35,227 bases of DNA, taken from assembly GCA_003550305.1 (NCBI GenBank), contig QKYT01000131.1, positions 172,241 to 207,467 on the forward strand, read 5' to 3'. Positions within the stretch are counted from its first letter, which is position 1; each line of letters begins with the position of its first letter. This document shows, piece after piece, positions 10,641 through 21,060 of the stretch. The notes under the pieces were generated by a model. That model had not been told where the DNA came from, did no database searches, and saw nothing but the letters and a program-made list of their open reading frames with translations. Origin of the DNA: Glomus cerebriforme (Eukaryota > Glomeromycota > Glomeromycetes > Glomerales > Glomeraceae). Made by a program: the position numbers and the translations under genes.

Positions 10641-12080
10641 TTAGATCCATTCAAAATCTTTAAAGGTATGGTTACATTGAATACTATCATAGATACAATC
10701 ATAATTTTTAACTGTTCCTTCTGCCATATATTGTTCTATTAAATCATAATAATTTTCTATAATCATACTAGAAATGATTTGTAATAATATTGGATGTCTA
10801 CCTTTCCAATTATCAAAAAATAATTTCAAAGATTCTAATTTAATTGCCCTATTATATTTAAAACTAAATTTAAATTTAAATAAACTAGTTGGTGATGATT
10901 TAGTTAATATATTAAATAAATTATCCCAATAAAAAGTATCATCCATACTATTAACAGGAATAAATAATTCATCCAAATATTGACAATTGATTAATAAATT
11001 TTCAAATTCTTTAATATCATTATTTCTAAGTGATAATTTAAGATATTTAAGATTTGAACAATTTTGATAAATAGCCTGAATAATTCTATTATTATTAATA
11101 TTATCATAACTTAAATTATCAATTTTTATTTCAATAAGGGAACCATTTGTATTTTCAATTAAACTTAATAAAAAATTTATTGGAATACCTCTAACTCTTA
11201 AAATTCGTAATAAAGGTAAAGATAAATTCTCTAAACAATTCCATGTTAAAATTGAACAAAAATCATTATTTAATTCTAACCTTTTTAAATTCTTAAAAGA
11301 TAAAAGAAATTTTGTGGTAGGTTGTCTTGTCATCTTAAAATATTCTATAGTATTCGAATGTTTAATCAAGGAATTCTCAAGAATCTTACAATATGCTTTA
11401 TTAATATATCTTGACTTTGGTAAAAAACGAATATTTGATAATCTTTTTTGAGATTCGATTAATTTAACAATTCCATAATTATTATTATCCCCTTCAATAA
11501 AAAATTCCAATTTTTTAATTGATTTACACATGTTTGTTATACCAGATAAAACATTATCATTTATATTAGTATTACAACTAAGAAATTTAATTTCAGAAAA
11601 GCAACGTTCTGCTCCAGGAATAAGATGAATTTGATAATCAAATTGATAAGGTATATAAAGATGTGTAAATATAGTATTTTCATTAATAAAAAGATTGAAT
11701 ATTTCATTTCTAAGCATTTTAATATGATTATATTCTAAATATATAACAAGCTTATTAACAATTATCCAGTTAATTGCTTTTATATTTAAATGTTTACAAA
11801 ATCTGATATAATTAAATAAAGGTTTTTGATATGAATTTATTAAAAAATTAAAATGTTGACCTAAATTATTTTTTGATTCATCTGATAAATGAGAAATTAT
11901 TACGTCTAATAATAATATTTCATTTCCTTCCTTTAAGTATTTCCAAGGATTTTTCCATAAAATTGGAATAATTATTTCACACCATGTTTTATTAACTGAA
12001 AGGCATGAATAAAGGGTATTTTTATCATTTTGTAATTCTTTAAATATTAAATAAAGAATATCACTGTTAAGTTTCGACAT
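10641..12080 (-). CDS. F-box/LRR-like protein, 479 residues
   Basis: Intronless frame with ATG at 12080-12078. Residues 1-45 form the F-box (LNSDILYLIFKELQNDKNTL, then SCLSVNKTWCEIIIPILWKNPW), the segment that binds SKP1 in SCF ubiquitin ligases. The rest is a leucine- and asparagine-rich repeat region, probably an irregular LRR that would choose the substrate. There is no transmembrane segment. It is the paralogue of the divergent F-box gene starting at 13138; the two share long identical stretches such as NKTWCEIIIPILWKNPWK and RIIQAIYQNC. The substrate cannot be predicted. F-box proteins of this type are one of the largest families in Rhizophagus. Confidence 0.9.
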   Translation of the reverse strand: MSKLNSDILYLIFKELQNDKNTLYSCLSVNKTWCEIIIPILWKNPWKYLKEGNEILLLDVIISHLSDESKNNLGQHFNFLINSYQKPLFNYIRFCKHLNIKAINWIIVNKLVIYLEYNHIKMLRNEIFNLFINENTIFTHLYIPYQFDYQIHLIPGAERCFSEIKFLSCNTNINDNVLSGITNMCKSIKKLEFFIEGDNNNYGIVKLIESQKRLSNIRFLPKSRYINKAYCKILENSLIKHSNTIEYFKMTRQPTTKFLLSFKNLKRLELNNDFCSILTWNCLENLSLPLLRILRVRGIPINFLLSLIENTNGSLIEIKIDNLSYDNINNNRIIQAIYQNCSNLKYLKLSLRNNDIKEFENLLINCQYLDELFIPVNSMDDTFYWDNLFNILTKSSPTSLFKFKFSFKYNRAIKLESLKLFFDNWKGRHPILLQIISSMIIENYYDLIEQYMAEGTVKNYDCIYDSIQCNHTFKDFEWI

Positions 12081-13137
12081 TTTTTTTTTTATTAAAAATT
12101 GTTTTTAATTTGAGTACCCCATGAAAAATTATTAATGACAATTTATAGTTTTGTATAACATAATTATGATGACATCGTAATATGTTGTACGAAGACTATG
12201 TATTACGTGTTACATTTCATTCAATGAATGTTTTTGATTAATAATTTAAATTTTTACAATAATGACAATAAAACCAATAACGGTAAAAATTAATAACCGT
12301 TGGCGCAGCGTTTAAGATTTCACATTAGTAATTATTTATTATGACTGTAAATATTTTGTTAACGCCTAATAACGGCAATAATATAAAATTTCTATTAATA
12401 TCATTAAAGTAATAAAAGTAATGCTATTTTAAGAACATGATTTATTGAATAACTAAAATTTCTACAATAATTATAAAGAATGATTATTTCTTTAACCGCA
12501 GTAAATTATTTGATCAAAGTGATATATTATTGTAGTAGGGTGACGAATCTTTTAAAATTTTGTTTCGTGGATTTACATGTAAATTTTATTTATTACTTTT
12601 GTACGTTTAAATAAATTAAATAAATTAATAAATTTCTTAAAATGCGATATTGTGTCAAAAATTAATATATGAAAATAGAAATTTAATATCGATAATACTG
12701 ATACTCACTCTACGGTTTTAGTGTCATTAATTATTTCCTATTATTATAAAATTTTTGTTGAACCAAAATATTAATAAATACCTGCGTCAACGTCATTAAT
12801 TTTTTATTTGTTCATTCCGTACGTTACTCAATATTTTTTACAAATATTAAAAAAAAAAATTTAAAAATTAGATTATATAACTGTATTCCGATTTCATCGG
12901 AATCATCTATTAACGGATCAGCAAAAAAAAACTTTCGAACAATCGAATACGAGTTGTTTGTTCCCGATATGGAATCAAATTTAAACCTTATTTAGAATAT
13001 ACTGCGTAACATAATCATTAACTAAATTAATGAATGTAGTACGTAATTCATGTTTGTACATCATGTCGCAACGTCACACAAATAACAATATAAATGAATA
13101 ACTAATTGTTGTGAAACTTTCAAATCGAAAAAAAAAA
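12081..13137. other. Shared upstream region of the divergent F-box pair
   Basis: This 1.06-kb AT-rich stretch lies between the two start codons and must hold both promoters. I see no clear TATA element that stands out from the background. Visible items are a TGGCGCAG motif at 12301 immediately after an inverted AACGGT...ACCGTT (about 12279-12301), and long A/T runs before both ATGs. Confidence 0.5.
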
Positions 13138-14424
13138 ATGTTAAACAGAGATGTTTTTTATCTAATACTCGAAGAATTGAAAGATGATAAAAAGACCCTC
13201 TATTCATGTCTTTTAGTCAATAAAACTTGGTGTGAAATAATTATTCCAATTTTATGGAAAAATCCTTGGAAAAACTTAAAAGAGAGAAATAAGCAATTGT
13301 TATTAGACGTAATTATATCAAATCAATCAAATCAAAAACGTTTATTTAATTATATTAGTTTTTGTAGACATTTAAATTTAATTGAAATAATTGATGCTAC
13401 AATTGATGGAATTATCAACCTTTTTATTAATGAAAATACAAATTTTACACACCTTTATTTACCTTACCAATTTGATTATCAAATTCATCTTATTCCTGGA
13501 GCCAAACAAAGCTTTTCAAATATTGAGTTTCTTAGTTGTGATACTAGCATAAGTGATAATGTCTTAACTGGATTAATAGAAATGTGTAAATCAATTAAAG
13601 AATTGGAACTTTTTATCAATGTGAAAAATAATAATTATGGAATTATTAAATTAATCGAAACGACAAAAAGATTATTTAATGTCCGTTTTATAACCAGACC
13701 CTATTCAAAAATTGATGAATCATTTTGTAAGCTTCTTGAAAATTCTTTAATTAAACATGAAAATACTATACAATATTTTAAGATAACTAAACAACCTACT
13801 ACAAAATTTTTATCATCCTTTATAAATTTAAAAAAATTAGAATTGGCTGGTGATTTTTTTAACATTTTGGAATGGAATTGTTTAAAGGTTTTATCCTTAC
13901 CTTTTTTACAAATTTTAATAGCTAGAAGTATTCCAATTAAAGCTTTAACAAGTGTGATTGAAAGTACAAATGGATTCCTTTTTGAAATTAAGATTGATTC
14001 TGTACAACATGATGAGATTAATAATAAAAGAATTATTCAAGCTATTTATCAAAATTGTCCAAATCTTAATTATCTTACATTATTGTTTAGAAACAGTAAT
14101 ATTTTAGAATTAGAACAATTACTCATTAATTGTCAATATTTAAGTGAATTAACTATTCTTATTAATTGTGTGGATGATGTTTTTGATGATGATAAGTTAT
14201 TCGAAATATTAACTAAATCATCACCACCTAGTTTATTTAAGTTTAAATTTAGTAATTTTAGACCAACTAAATTGAAATTAAAATCATTTTTTGATAATTG
14301 GAAAGTTAGACATCCTATGTCATTACAATTCACTGAATTCAGATCCATGAAAAATATAGTAGATTTGATTGAAAAATATAAATCAAAAGGAATAGTTAAA
14401 AAATGTGAGGAATGGCATTTTTAA
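13138..14424 (+). CDS. F-box/LRR-like protein, 428 residues (paralogue)
   Basis: The start is ATG 13138, after a run of A residues; the frame is open upstream only to a GTG, which is not a fungal start. The F-box (LNRDVFYLILEELKDDKKTL, then SCLLVNKTWCEIIIPILWKNPW) is nearly the same as in the neighbour at 10641-12080. It is 51 residues shorter than that neighbour. About 33 of these are lost in two gaps between the F-box and the shared NLFINENT block, and most of the rest at the C-terminus, which ends in CEEWHF. Likely role: SKP1-binding substrate adaptor in an SCF ubiquitin ligase; substrate unknown. The head-to-head arrangement indicates an inverted local duplication. Confidence 0.9.
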   Translation: MLNRDVFYLILEELKDDKKTLYSCLLVNKTWCEIIIPILWKNPWKNLKERNKQLLLDVIISNQSNQKRLFNYISFCRHLNLIEIIDATIDGIINLFINENTNFTHLYLPYQFDYQIHLIPGAKQSFSNIEFLSCDTSISDNVLTGLIEMCKSIKELELFINVKNNNYGIIKLIETTKRLFNVRFITRPYSKIDESFCKLLENSLIKHENTIQYFKITKQPTTKFLSSFINLKKLELAGDFFNILEWNCLKVLSLPFLQILIARSIPIKALTSVIESTNGFLFEIKIDSVQHDEINNKRIIQAIYQNCPNLNYLTLLFRNSNILELEQLLINCQYLSELTILINCVDDVFDDDKLFEILTKSSPPSLFKFKFSNFRPTKLKLKSFFDNWKVRHPMSLQFTEFRSMKNIVDLIEKYKSKGIVKKCEEWHF

Positions 14425-14717
14425 TTTCTTATTGAAAAATGAAAACATAGTGTATAATTATACTATAATAGAATTACTTTTAAATATTAACTTGATTTTA
14501 ATAGTTACTAAAGTAACGTGAAGGTCTCAGATGTTAACATAGTAGGAATGTATTTTAAAATGGAATATATAAAGGGATATCTGGCACCTATTATTAAGAA
14601 TGGTTTGTGAAACAAGAATATACCTCAAAAAATTTTTTAGATGATTAGGATCATGTAATTTTTTTTTATTATTGATTTCTTTTTTTTAAAAAAATAAATA
14701 AAGAGTAGAACATGTAA
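14425..14717. other. Spacer between F-box gene and UvrD/TPR pseudogene
   Basis: AT-rich, no gene or RNA signal seen. It separates the intact F-box gene from decayed coding sequence that begins near 14718. Confidence 0.5.
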
Positions 14718-15899
14718 AAGAATTTACTACATGAAATTAATAAATTACTTGGGACCCAGTCCTTCTCTCACGAGAAGCATTATATCCTTTCTTCAGAGCT
14801 TAAACACCTTTATGTTGCAATGACCAGGGCTCAGCAACATATATGGATATGTGACGATAATTCTGAATATATCATCCTAATCCAAACACACTGGGAAGGA
14901 CTTGGATGAATTAAAGTAACCCAAAGTGTAGAAGAAATTACTACTACTTTGGCTAAGTCGGCTAATAAGAGCAGTTCAAATGAGTGGAATCAACAAGGAA
15001 AAGTTTTCTTTGAACAATGACAGTATGAGCAGGTAAAACCATGTGAAATATTTACTTTATATGTAATGAATTGGGCCAATTAAATAAAATTAATTTAATT
15101 TAGACTATTTCTACTTTGAAAAAAGTGGAAATAAGATAGCCAAGAACTAGCTCACGCATATTATCTTCAGAAAATTGCTAGGAATTCTATAATTAGTTCT
15201 GATAATGATGATACTATAAAGTCAAAGTTCATTTGTGCTGCTAAAGTCTTCATAAAATGTTTCCAGCCCAACCAGGCAGCTTTATGCTATCAGGTAAAAT
15301 CTTTGATTTTTCTTTATTTGATATCTACTGTTTAGAATTGATTATATATTTGCAAAATACCCAGGATATTAGCATGTATAAAGAAGCTGATGATGTTTAT
15401 ATCAAATAGGATATGTTTGAGCCTGCCACGCATTATTATAATAAGGCTAATATGTGGTATGAAGCACGCAAATATTTTGAAGAGGTAAAGAACTATACTA
15501 ATGCTGTTGTAGCTTATAAAAATAGTAAACGGTATGAAAAGGAAATCGAGGATAATTTATATAATCGATACTATTACTAAAGCATAATACTTGTATAAAA
15601 TTATTGCAATTAGATACAAACAAAAAATTGATAAGAAAATATTTGACCATATTACACGTCTGCTTAACATCCATTATCGTCGAGCAAACAACAAAAAAAT
15701 GAGTAAAGAAGCCCTTTCTATTCTTCTAACTAAAGAAGAGCAAATTAAACTTCTAAGAGATCATTCACCAGAAGAGTTTATAGGGGTCTGTGAAAAGGTT
15801 AGTCAGTTTCATACCATAACTGAAGATCTACATTTGCATGGTGAATTTAAAAAGGCTACTGATAAATTCAATTGCTCAAATAATGATTATCCTCTGTAA
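14718..15899 (+). pseudogene. Truncated UvrD-like helicase / TPR protein remnant
   Basis: Only the 3' part of a large gene remains. It opens with the end of an SF1 helicase core (LSSELKHLYVAMTRAQQHIW, motif VI region) and continues into TPR-like helices (ALCYQDISMYKEADDVY, then HYYNKANMWYEARKYFEEV). The last block, up to 15899, reads KMSKEALSILLTKEEQIKLL and EEFIGVCEKVSQFHT. Two 71-nt introns can still be placed (15033-15103 and 15294-15364). Breaks are in-frame stops at 14907, 15018 and 15407, a frameshift near 15133, and a disrupted stretch around 15550-15600. The family resembles TRANK1-type proteins (helicase plus TPR) that are multiplied in Rhizophagus; they are thought to bind nucleic acid or proteins, with function unsettled. 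The 3' end butts into an inverted kinase pseudogene at about 15870-15897. Confidence 0.8.
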
Positions 15900-16800
15900 T
15901 TTTAGGACGTATTCCATCAATAATACTATATGTAAAAACATGAATATTAGCAAAGGGCTTATATCCTGTGGTTAATTCCCACATAATCATACCCATACTA
16001 TAAACATCTGATGCCTTTGAAAAGTTAGCCCCTTGAAATATTTCTGGTACAATATAAGGCATCACTCCATATATTTCATTGTTTAAAGCATTTACTGGTT
16101 GTGCTAATCCTAAATCTCCTATTTGCCATTTTTTATTAATTTTCCATTGTGGAATTGGTTTAAGATATAATATATTTCCACTGTGGATATCTCGATGTAT
16201 GAAATCTTTATCATGAATATTTCTAAGTCCAAAAATAAAATAAAATTATTACCTCATTTTTTTTAAAAAAAAAATTATTAATAAATACAGTATACTGTAA
16301 ATTTATATATAAATTTAAATATCAATTTACTGTATATAATTTATTTACCCAATTGATATTTGATATAAGATTTCAACTTTTTCTTCCCATGTAATGTTTG
16401 AAAAATTAGTTTTTAAGAAGTCATGTAAATTTCCTCCTTTTGCAAATTGTAGTACCAACATATAATCATTGCTTTTAGGATNCTTCGTAATTCCATAACA
16501 TCTATTAATACATNCACAGTTGCAACATTTANAATNTGATCTTAACTAGTAATNAAATTTTAAATAATAAATATTAATTATAATAGAAAATCAATTATAA
16601 AAAGAAATGATTTTGAATAATTAATATTTACTTCATTTAAAAAATATCCATTAAAATCTTTTTGATTTAAAAACTTTTTTATAGCAACTGTTTTAACTGT
16701 TTCATCTTTCCAACTAGCTTGATAGATAATACCATATCCTCCTCTTGCTATTTATTTTATAGTTTGATCAGATTTGATTGACTAGGTTAGAGCGTTACTT
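15868..16800 (-). pseudogene. Broken TKL-like protein kinase gene
   Basis: Read from high to low coordinates, three exon remnants align with the intact kinase at 29-31 kb. Exon 1 (about 16754-16632) has the glycine loop ARGGYGIIYQASW and the lysine in VAIKKF. Exon 2 (about 16550-16349) reads CYGITK and GGNLHDFLKTNF. Exon 3 (16228-15868) has HRDIHSGN, DLG, VPE and DVYSMGMIMWELTTG. Damage: a stop (16754-16752) just before the glycine loop, acceptor GG instead of AG at 16230-16229 before exon 3, APE changed to VPE, and loss of the kinase C-lobe after KITED, where the frame runs into the UvrD/TPR remnant. Several N bases lie in exon 2. The N-terminal half seen in the paralogue is not found upstream. 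Confidence 0.82.
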
Positions 16801-17170
16801 TCATAATATAATTAATATTATAAAAATATTGTCAACTAGTATGATCTACAAAAAACAAAAGATTTCTCAACTCAAATTAATAAAGTATTGGAAAAGTATC
16901 AATTCTCAAAGATTTACAAAAAGAATTAAGTTTGTGCTAAGGATAAATTTGATAACACCAATTACAAAGAAAAGATGGTAATCCAATATCAATATTCAAA
17001 TAATATTGATTTTATTTTATTTATACAAATCACGCAATCATTACTTTCATTAGGATTGTGCAGAATTTAATGACCAATATTTTTTGATCGTACCTGATAT
17101 TTTTTATGTTGATCGACATTATATTTATATTGGCGCACGTACTAATCCTAATATCACGAGCACTATGGCC

Positions 17171-17330
17171 AGAAGAATACTGACTTTAAAAGCCAAAATC
17201 ATCAAGTCACTACACTAGAAATCCTGAGGTTGCTATATAGATATTTTTCATGGCATGGATACCAGGGGTTTACAGACCAGAAGAATACCAGCTAAGATCA
17301 CTAGTGTAATAGTAGATGACTTGATGATCA
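17171..17330. repeat. Mixed direct/inverted repeat cluster
   Basis: AGAAGAATAC occurs at 17171-17180 and 17281-17290. The segment TCATCAAGTCACTACACTAG (17199-17218) is answered in inverted form by CTAGTGTA plus TGACTTGATGA in 17303-17329, with about 8 extra bases in the second arm. This could be a degraded inverted-repeat element of about 130 bp. Confidence 0.55.
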
Positions 17331-18594
17331 CTACAAGTCTTTATTCTGATGTTTGCAATATATAATAAATCTTTTTTATTTGATGAGCACATGAAATATC
17401 TGAACTAATATTTAAAATCTCTGGGTCATAAAAAGTTCCATTCACGAATTACAATGAATAACAAAAAACAATGCAAAATACTTGAACACATCAGGTAGAT
17501 TTTTCACCAATAATCTCGACCTAATTTTTTTGATTATATTCATCTAAGGAAATTCCACAAGGGCTTACTACACTAACTACAGTGATGCAAATAAGATAGA
17601 TTAAAAAATAAAGTTAGTATTTCTAGAAAAAACTTATGTAACTTCAATTAAATTTCAGATATCAAGAATCTATCTATCTTACCAAAAATTTGGAACTTGA
17701 AAATCCAAATTCGATGGTGATGTCTCAATAAGTGGAATAATGATCACAAACTCAATTTGACAACTTACATATGCTATGGATTTATCACGTTTCCAGTAAA
17801 CCAAGGCTGTCATATAGTTGCTTGCAATATAAGAAAAGAATCTCAACTACTATTTTACCAATTAAAACTAGTAATATAGTGTTAAAATTGAAAGAAAGTG
17901 ATCTAAGGATTTATGCACATTAGATTTGAATAATGAAATGTTTATAAAAATAAAAATATTATGTACAATATTAATAATTTAAACAAATATAATGATAGAG
18001 GGGCCAAAAATATACCACAATTTTTGACCATTATATTAAGTCACATGAAAAAAAATATTTATTTAGTTTTTATGAAATTATTTTTAGCCACATTTCTGCT
18101 ACTGATTTTGCACTAAATAACTTTTATTAAAACAAAATAGTTAGCAGTATTCATTCTTTAAATTTGAAGCAACTAAAATTAAAACCTTCATAATATGAAA
18201 TTTGTTTGCTATACGAATTTTCATAAATTTATCATCAGTTCACCTAAAAGTTTTTAAATATAATTTGAAAATTTGTATATTAAAAAAAATGCATGCAATT
18301 TTTTGCGTCAACAAAATGGGAACTAAGCAAAATAATGTATATATAGATTTCCTTTTTTTTTGTATAAAAAATAATATTCTCTATCAGTGTGAATATTGTG
18401 AATGTTATGGGAAAGATAGTTTTTAAATTCGCGTGATGCACTGCGTGTTTAGCACGTGACCGGGTGATGTATTTTGTAATTTTTCTTAATATAATAATCC
18501 CTGTCGCACTAAGTAACACTCATGATTACCTTCAGTCTAATTTTCTGCATGTGATTAACTATGTTTATAGGTGACGGGGAATCTTCGTTTACTT

Positions 18595-18620
18595 ATTTCC
18601 CGGTCTCATAGCCGGGAAAT
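18595..18620. repeat. Hairpin, 9-bp perfect arms
   Basis: ATTTCCCGG and CCGGGAAAT flank the 8-nt loop TCTCATAG. It is much more GC-rich than the surroundings and lies 140 bp before a second, larger hairpin at 18760-18834. Confidence 0.8.
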
Positions 18621-18759
18621 TATAAGTACTGTTTATAAAGTGAAGAAAAAATTTTAAAGGTTAATAAAAAAAGAAAATAGATCACTATAAATTGTTAAAA
18701 TAGTTAAAATAGTTTATCACGTGTATATTTAATGAGTGACACGCTCCTGGGGATTACCC

Positions 18760-18834
18760 ATTTATTTCATGGGGAGGGGAATACCATGGGTTTTTTCCCT
18801 TCGGGAAAAAAACCCTATTATTCCTGAAATAAAT
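18760..18834. repeat. Nested hairpin of about 75 nt
   Basis: The core is GGGTTTTTTCCC-TTC-GGGAAAAAAACCC (18788-18815), perfect but for one extra A. Outer arms ATTTATTTCA (18760-18769) and TGAAATAAAT (18825-18834) are exact inverted repeats, with partly matching sequence between. No thermodynamic calculation was done. It may be a fold-back element end or a structured RNA; the sequence alone does not decide. Confidence 0.75.
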
Positions 18835-19260
18835 AATAATGAAATATTAATATCTTCAAAATTTTTAGGGAGAGGAACACGTTAAAAACATATGTATTCG
18901 CATATTTGCAAATAACTTCTTATTAAAAAGTTTATACATATAATTTAAAATATCTGATGCGTGATGCGATTATTACATTTGTTTTATAAAAACGTAACTG
19001 ATGAATTAAGTTTATTCATATATATAGAAATATACACGTGTGAATGGCGTTAGTCATATTTTGTGCATAATAAAAAGCTTACAGCAAATTAATTTTGCCT
19101 TAAAAGTTTAGGTCAAAAAAATTACAAATCACGTGGATGTGAAAACTAAATCTTAGTAATCACAATGACGTTGGATCATATCAACATTATCTGAACAAAT
19201 TATAAATATGTGTGTTTAGCCACTTATAAATTTCTTATTTTTTTTTTATTAGATAAAAAG

Positions 19261-20619
19261 ATGTCTAAACTCAATGAAGATACTCTTTTCTTGATATTTG
19301 AAGAATTACAAGATGATTCAAATTCTCTCTTTTCATGTTTAATGGTTAATAGACTTTGGTGTGAAAGTGTAATTCCAGTTTTATGGAGAAATCCTTGGCG
19401 TTATGATAATATTAATTATAATAACAAAAATTATTTGTTCGCCACTATTGCTTTCTATTTACCTGATAATATCAAAATATTCTTAAAAGGACAAGGAATC
19501 ACATTATCCCCAATTTTATATCAATCACCTTTGTTTGATTATTTATCTTTCTGTAAAAGTATCAATGTAGACATTATGAATAATATAATTTCTATCGCAT
19601 CTTCTTTATATTATATTCAATTTCCTTTGCAACAAGAATTTTATAATCTCATTATGAGAAAATGTCCAGAATTGAAGTATTTAGATATGAGATCAATCAA
19701 ACACCAAATATTCTATTTTCCAGAAGCCAATACATGTCTTAAGTCACTTTGTGAATTAATATGTGACACTTCTATTGGTCCTAAATATTTTTATGGATTA
19801 GCATACGTTTGTCACAATATACAGAGTCTCATTATTATTAATGAAAGCAATACAGTTAATCTTGGAATTAAAATATTAATTGAATTTCAAGAAAATATTA
19901 AATATTTTGAATGGAGAAATGATCTTATGGAATATTCTTTATATGATCCTTATGAAGAGATTTTACTTGCGTTAGAAAAAAAGGCAGATACTCTTAATCA
20001 TTTGAAAATATTTTTCCAGAGTATTGATAGTCATGAATGCACATCACTACTAAAGGTTCTCCCAAAATTTCATAAATTAAAAACATTAATAATTCATGAT
20101 TTCATGTTTGTTAATAAGGATAAATTGACATTGAAAATGTTGATTTATCATGATCTTGAGATTCTTGATATAGATTACATTACATTAGAGGTAGCTGCTG
20201 ATATTATTAAAAATAATGGTGGTCATCTTAGGAAAATTTTATTAAGATATTATTATAATTTTTATGTAGGTGACTTTTATGAAGAATCTCTTGATTTTAT
20301 TCATAAAGTTTATGAACATTGCCCTTTAATTGAAGATTTATCATTAACATTTTTAACATCAAAAGAACATTTTATTGAATTTGAAAAATTACTTGAAGTT
20401 TGTCAAAATTTAAAGTTATTATTAATCACGTCAAATATCGATGAAGAAAATCAAGAAGAATTATTAAAAATATTAAATAGATCAGCACCGACTAATCTAA
20501 GAGAAATTAGATTTTTTAATAGTTTTACTTCTCTTCAGAAAACTTGGAGGATTCTTAGAAAAATGGAGGAGTCAACAGAAAGTGATTTAATTACTATTCT
20601 TGATATTCCAGTACAATAG
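19261..20619 (+). CDS. F-box/LRR-like protein, 452 residues
   Basis: The start is ATG 19261 (MSKLNEDTLFLIFEELQDD), which aligns with the N-terminus of the F-box protein at 10641-12080; the frame upstream is open only to a GTG. Residues 1-45 are the F-box (SCLMVNRLWCESVIPVLWRNPW). The remainder is a leucine-rich, irregular LRR-like region (LKYLDMRSIK, LKTLIIHDF, LEILDIDYITL). It is more diverged from the other two F-box proteins here than they are from each other. Likely role: SKP1-binding substrate adaptor of an SCF ubiquitin ligase; substrate unknown. A pyrimidine tract plus TTAG at 19239-19252 directly before the ATG could be a 5'-UTR intron acceptor, but no donor is evident. Confidence 0.9.
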   Translation: MSKLNEDTLFLIFEELQDDSNSLFSCLMVNRLWCESVIPVLWRNPWRYDNINYNNKNYLFATIAFYLPDNIKIFLKGQGITLSPILYQSPLFDYLSFCKSINVDIMNNIISIASSLYYIQFPLQQEFYNLIMRKCPELKYLDMRSIKHQIFYFPEANTCLKSLCELICDTSIGPKYFYGLAYVCHNIQSLIIINESNTVNLGIKILIEFQENIKYFEWRNDLMEYSLYDPYEEILLALEKKADTLNHLKIFFQSIDSHECTSLLKVLPKFHKLKTLIIHDFMFVNKDKLTLKMLIYHDLEILDIDYITLEVAADIIKNNGGHLRKILLRYYYNFYVGDFYEESLDFIHKVYEHCPLIEDLSLTFLTSKEHFIEFEKLLEVCQNLKLLLITSNIDEENQEELLKILNRSAPTNLREIRFFNSFTSLQKTWRILRKMEESTESDLITILDIPVQ

Positions 20620-20840
20620 GATATTTCAAAATTGGTAACGCGTTTTCTTCCTTTTTTTATTTTTATTTCAAAAGATTCTTCAAAAACACTCAAGCAAAAT
20701 TAACACCTAGTGAATTTAATGAGATTTCTTCCTTTACCAAGATTACTACACTATTACTACCAGAATGAAAAAGTGCTTCTATTATGTTGATTTTATTAAA
20801 TTGCACATTATAGTAAATTTGCTTTTGCTTTAGAATAATT

Positions 20841-21060
20841 CTAAAAAGAAATTGTAAAGTCAGTAATGATAATGACTCTAATAGTAATTGGCAAGATTAT
20901 GAAATCGATCTTTTAATTCAATACATTGGAGATAATTTTGATAAATACAAAAAAGATATAAATCTAAAATGTTTAATGAAATATTTAATAAAGAATTGGA
21001 AAGAGATAAAATAAATAAGGATCATGAAGTTGAAAGCAAAATTGTGAATTTTAAACGGTG
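20841..21060 (+). pseudogene. Possible Myb/SANT-like domain fragment
   Basis: One frame reads NWQDYEIDLLIQYIGDNF and then DKYKKDI, ending at TAA near 21012. This resembles the W..xE...LL.Y...NF pattern of the Myb/SANT-like domains common in Rhizophagus transposon-related and regulatory proteins. After DINL the family-like continuation (KMFNEIFNKELERDK) is in a different frame, so a frameshift is likely. A pyrimidine-rich tract ending in TTTAG (about 20832) could be an acceptor. No start codon or further exon is visible. The resemblance is by eye only. Confidence 0.3.

Larger units (their letters stand above)
16801..19260. other. Gene-poor stretch with repeats and fold-backs
   Basis: No intact gene. 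The frame at 16778-16981 is lysine-rich and unrecognised. Visible structure: AGAAGAATAC at 17171 and again exactly 110 bp later at 17281, with inverted arms at 17199-17218 and 17303-17329; a TGGCGCA at 17131; and GC-richer palindromes with CACGTG motifs between 18430 and 18835. A TATAAATA at 19201-19208 lies 53 bp before the ATG of the next F-box gene and is a plausible core promoter element, though weak in such AT-rich DNA. Confidence 0.5.
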
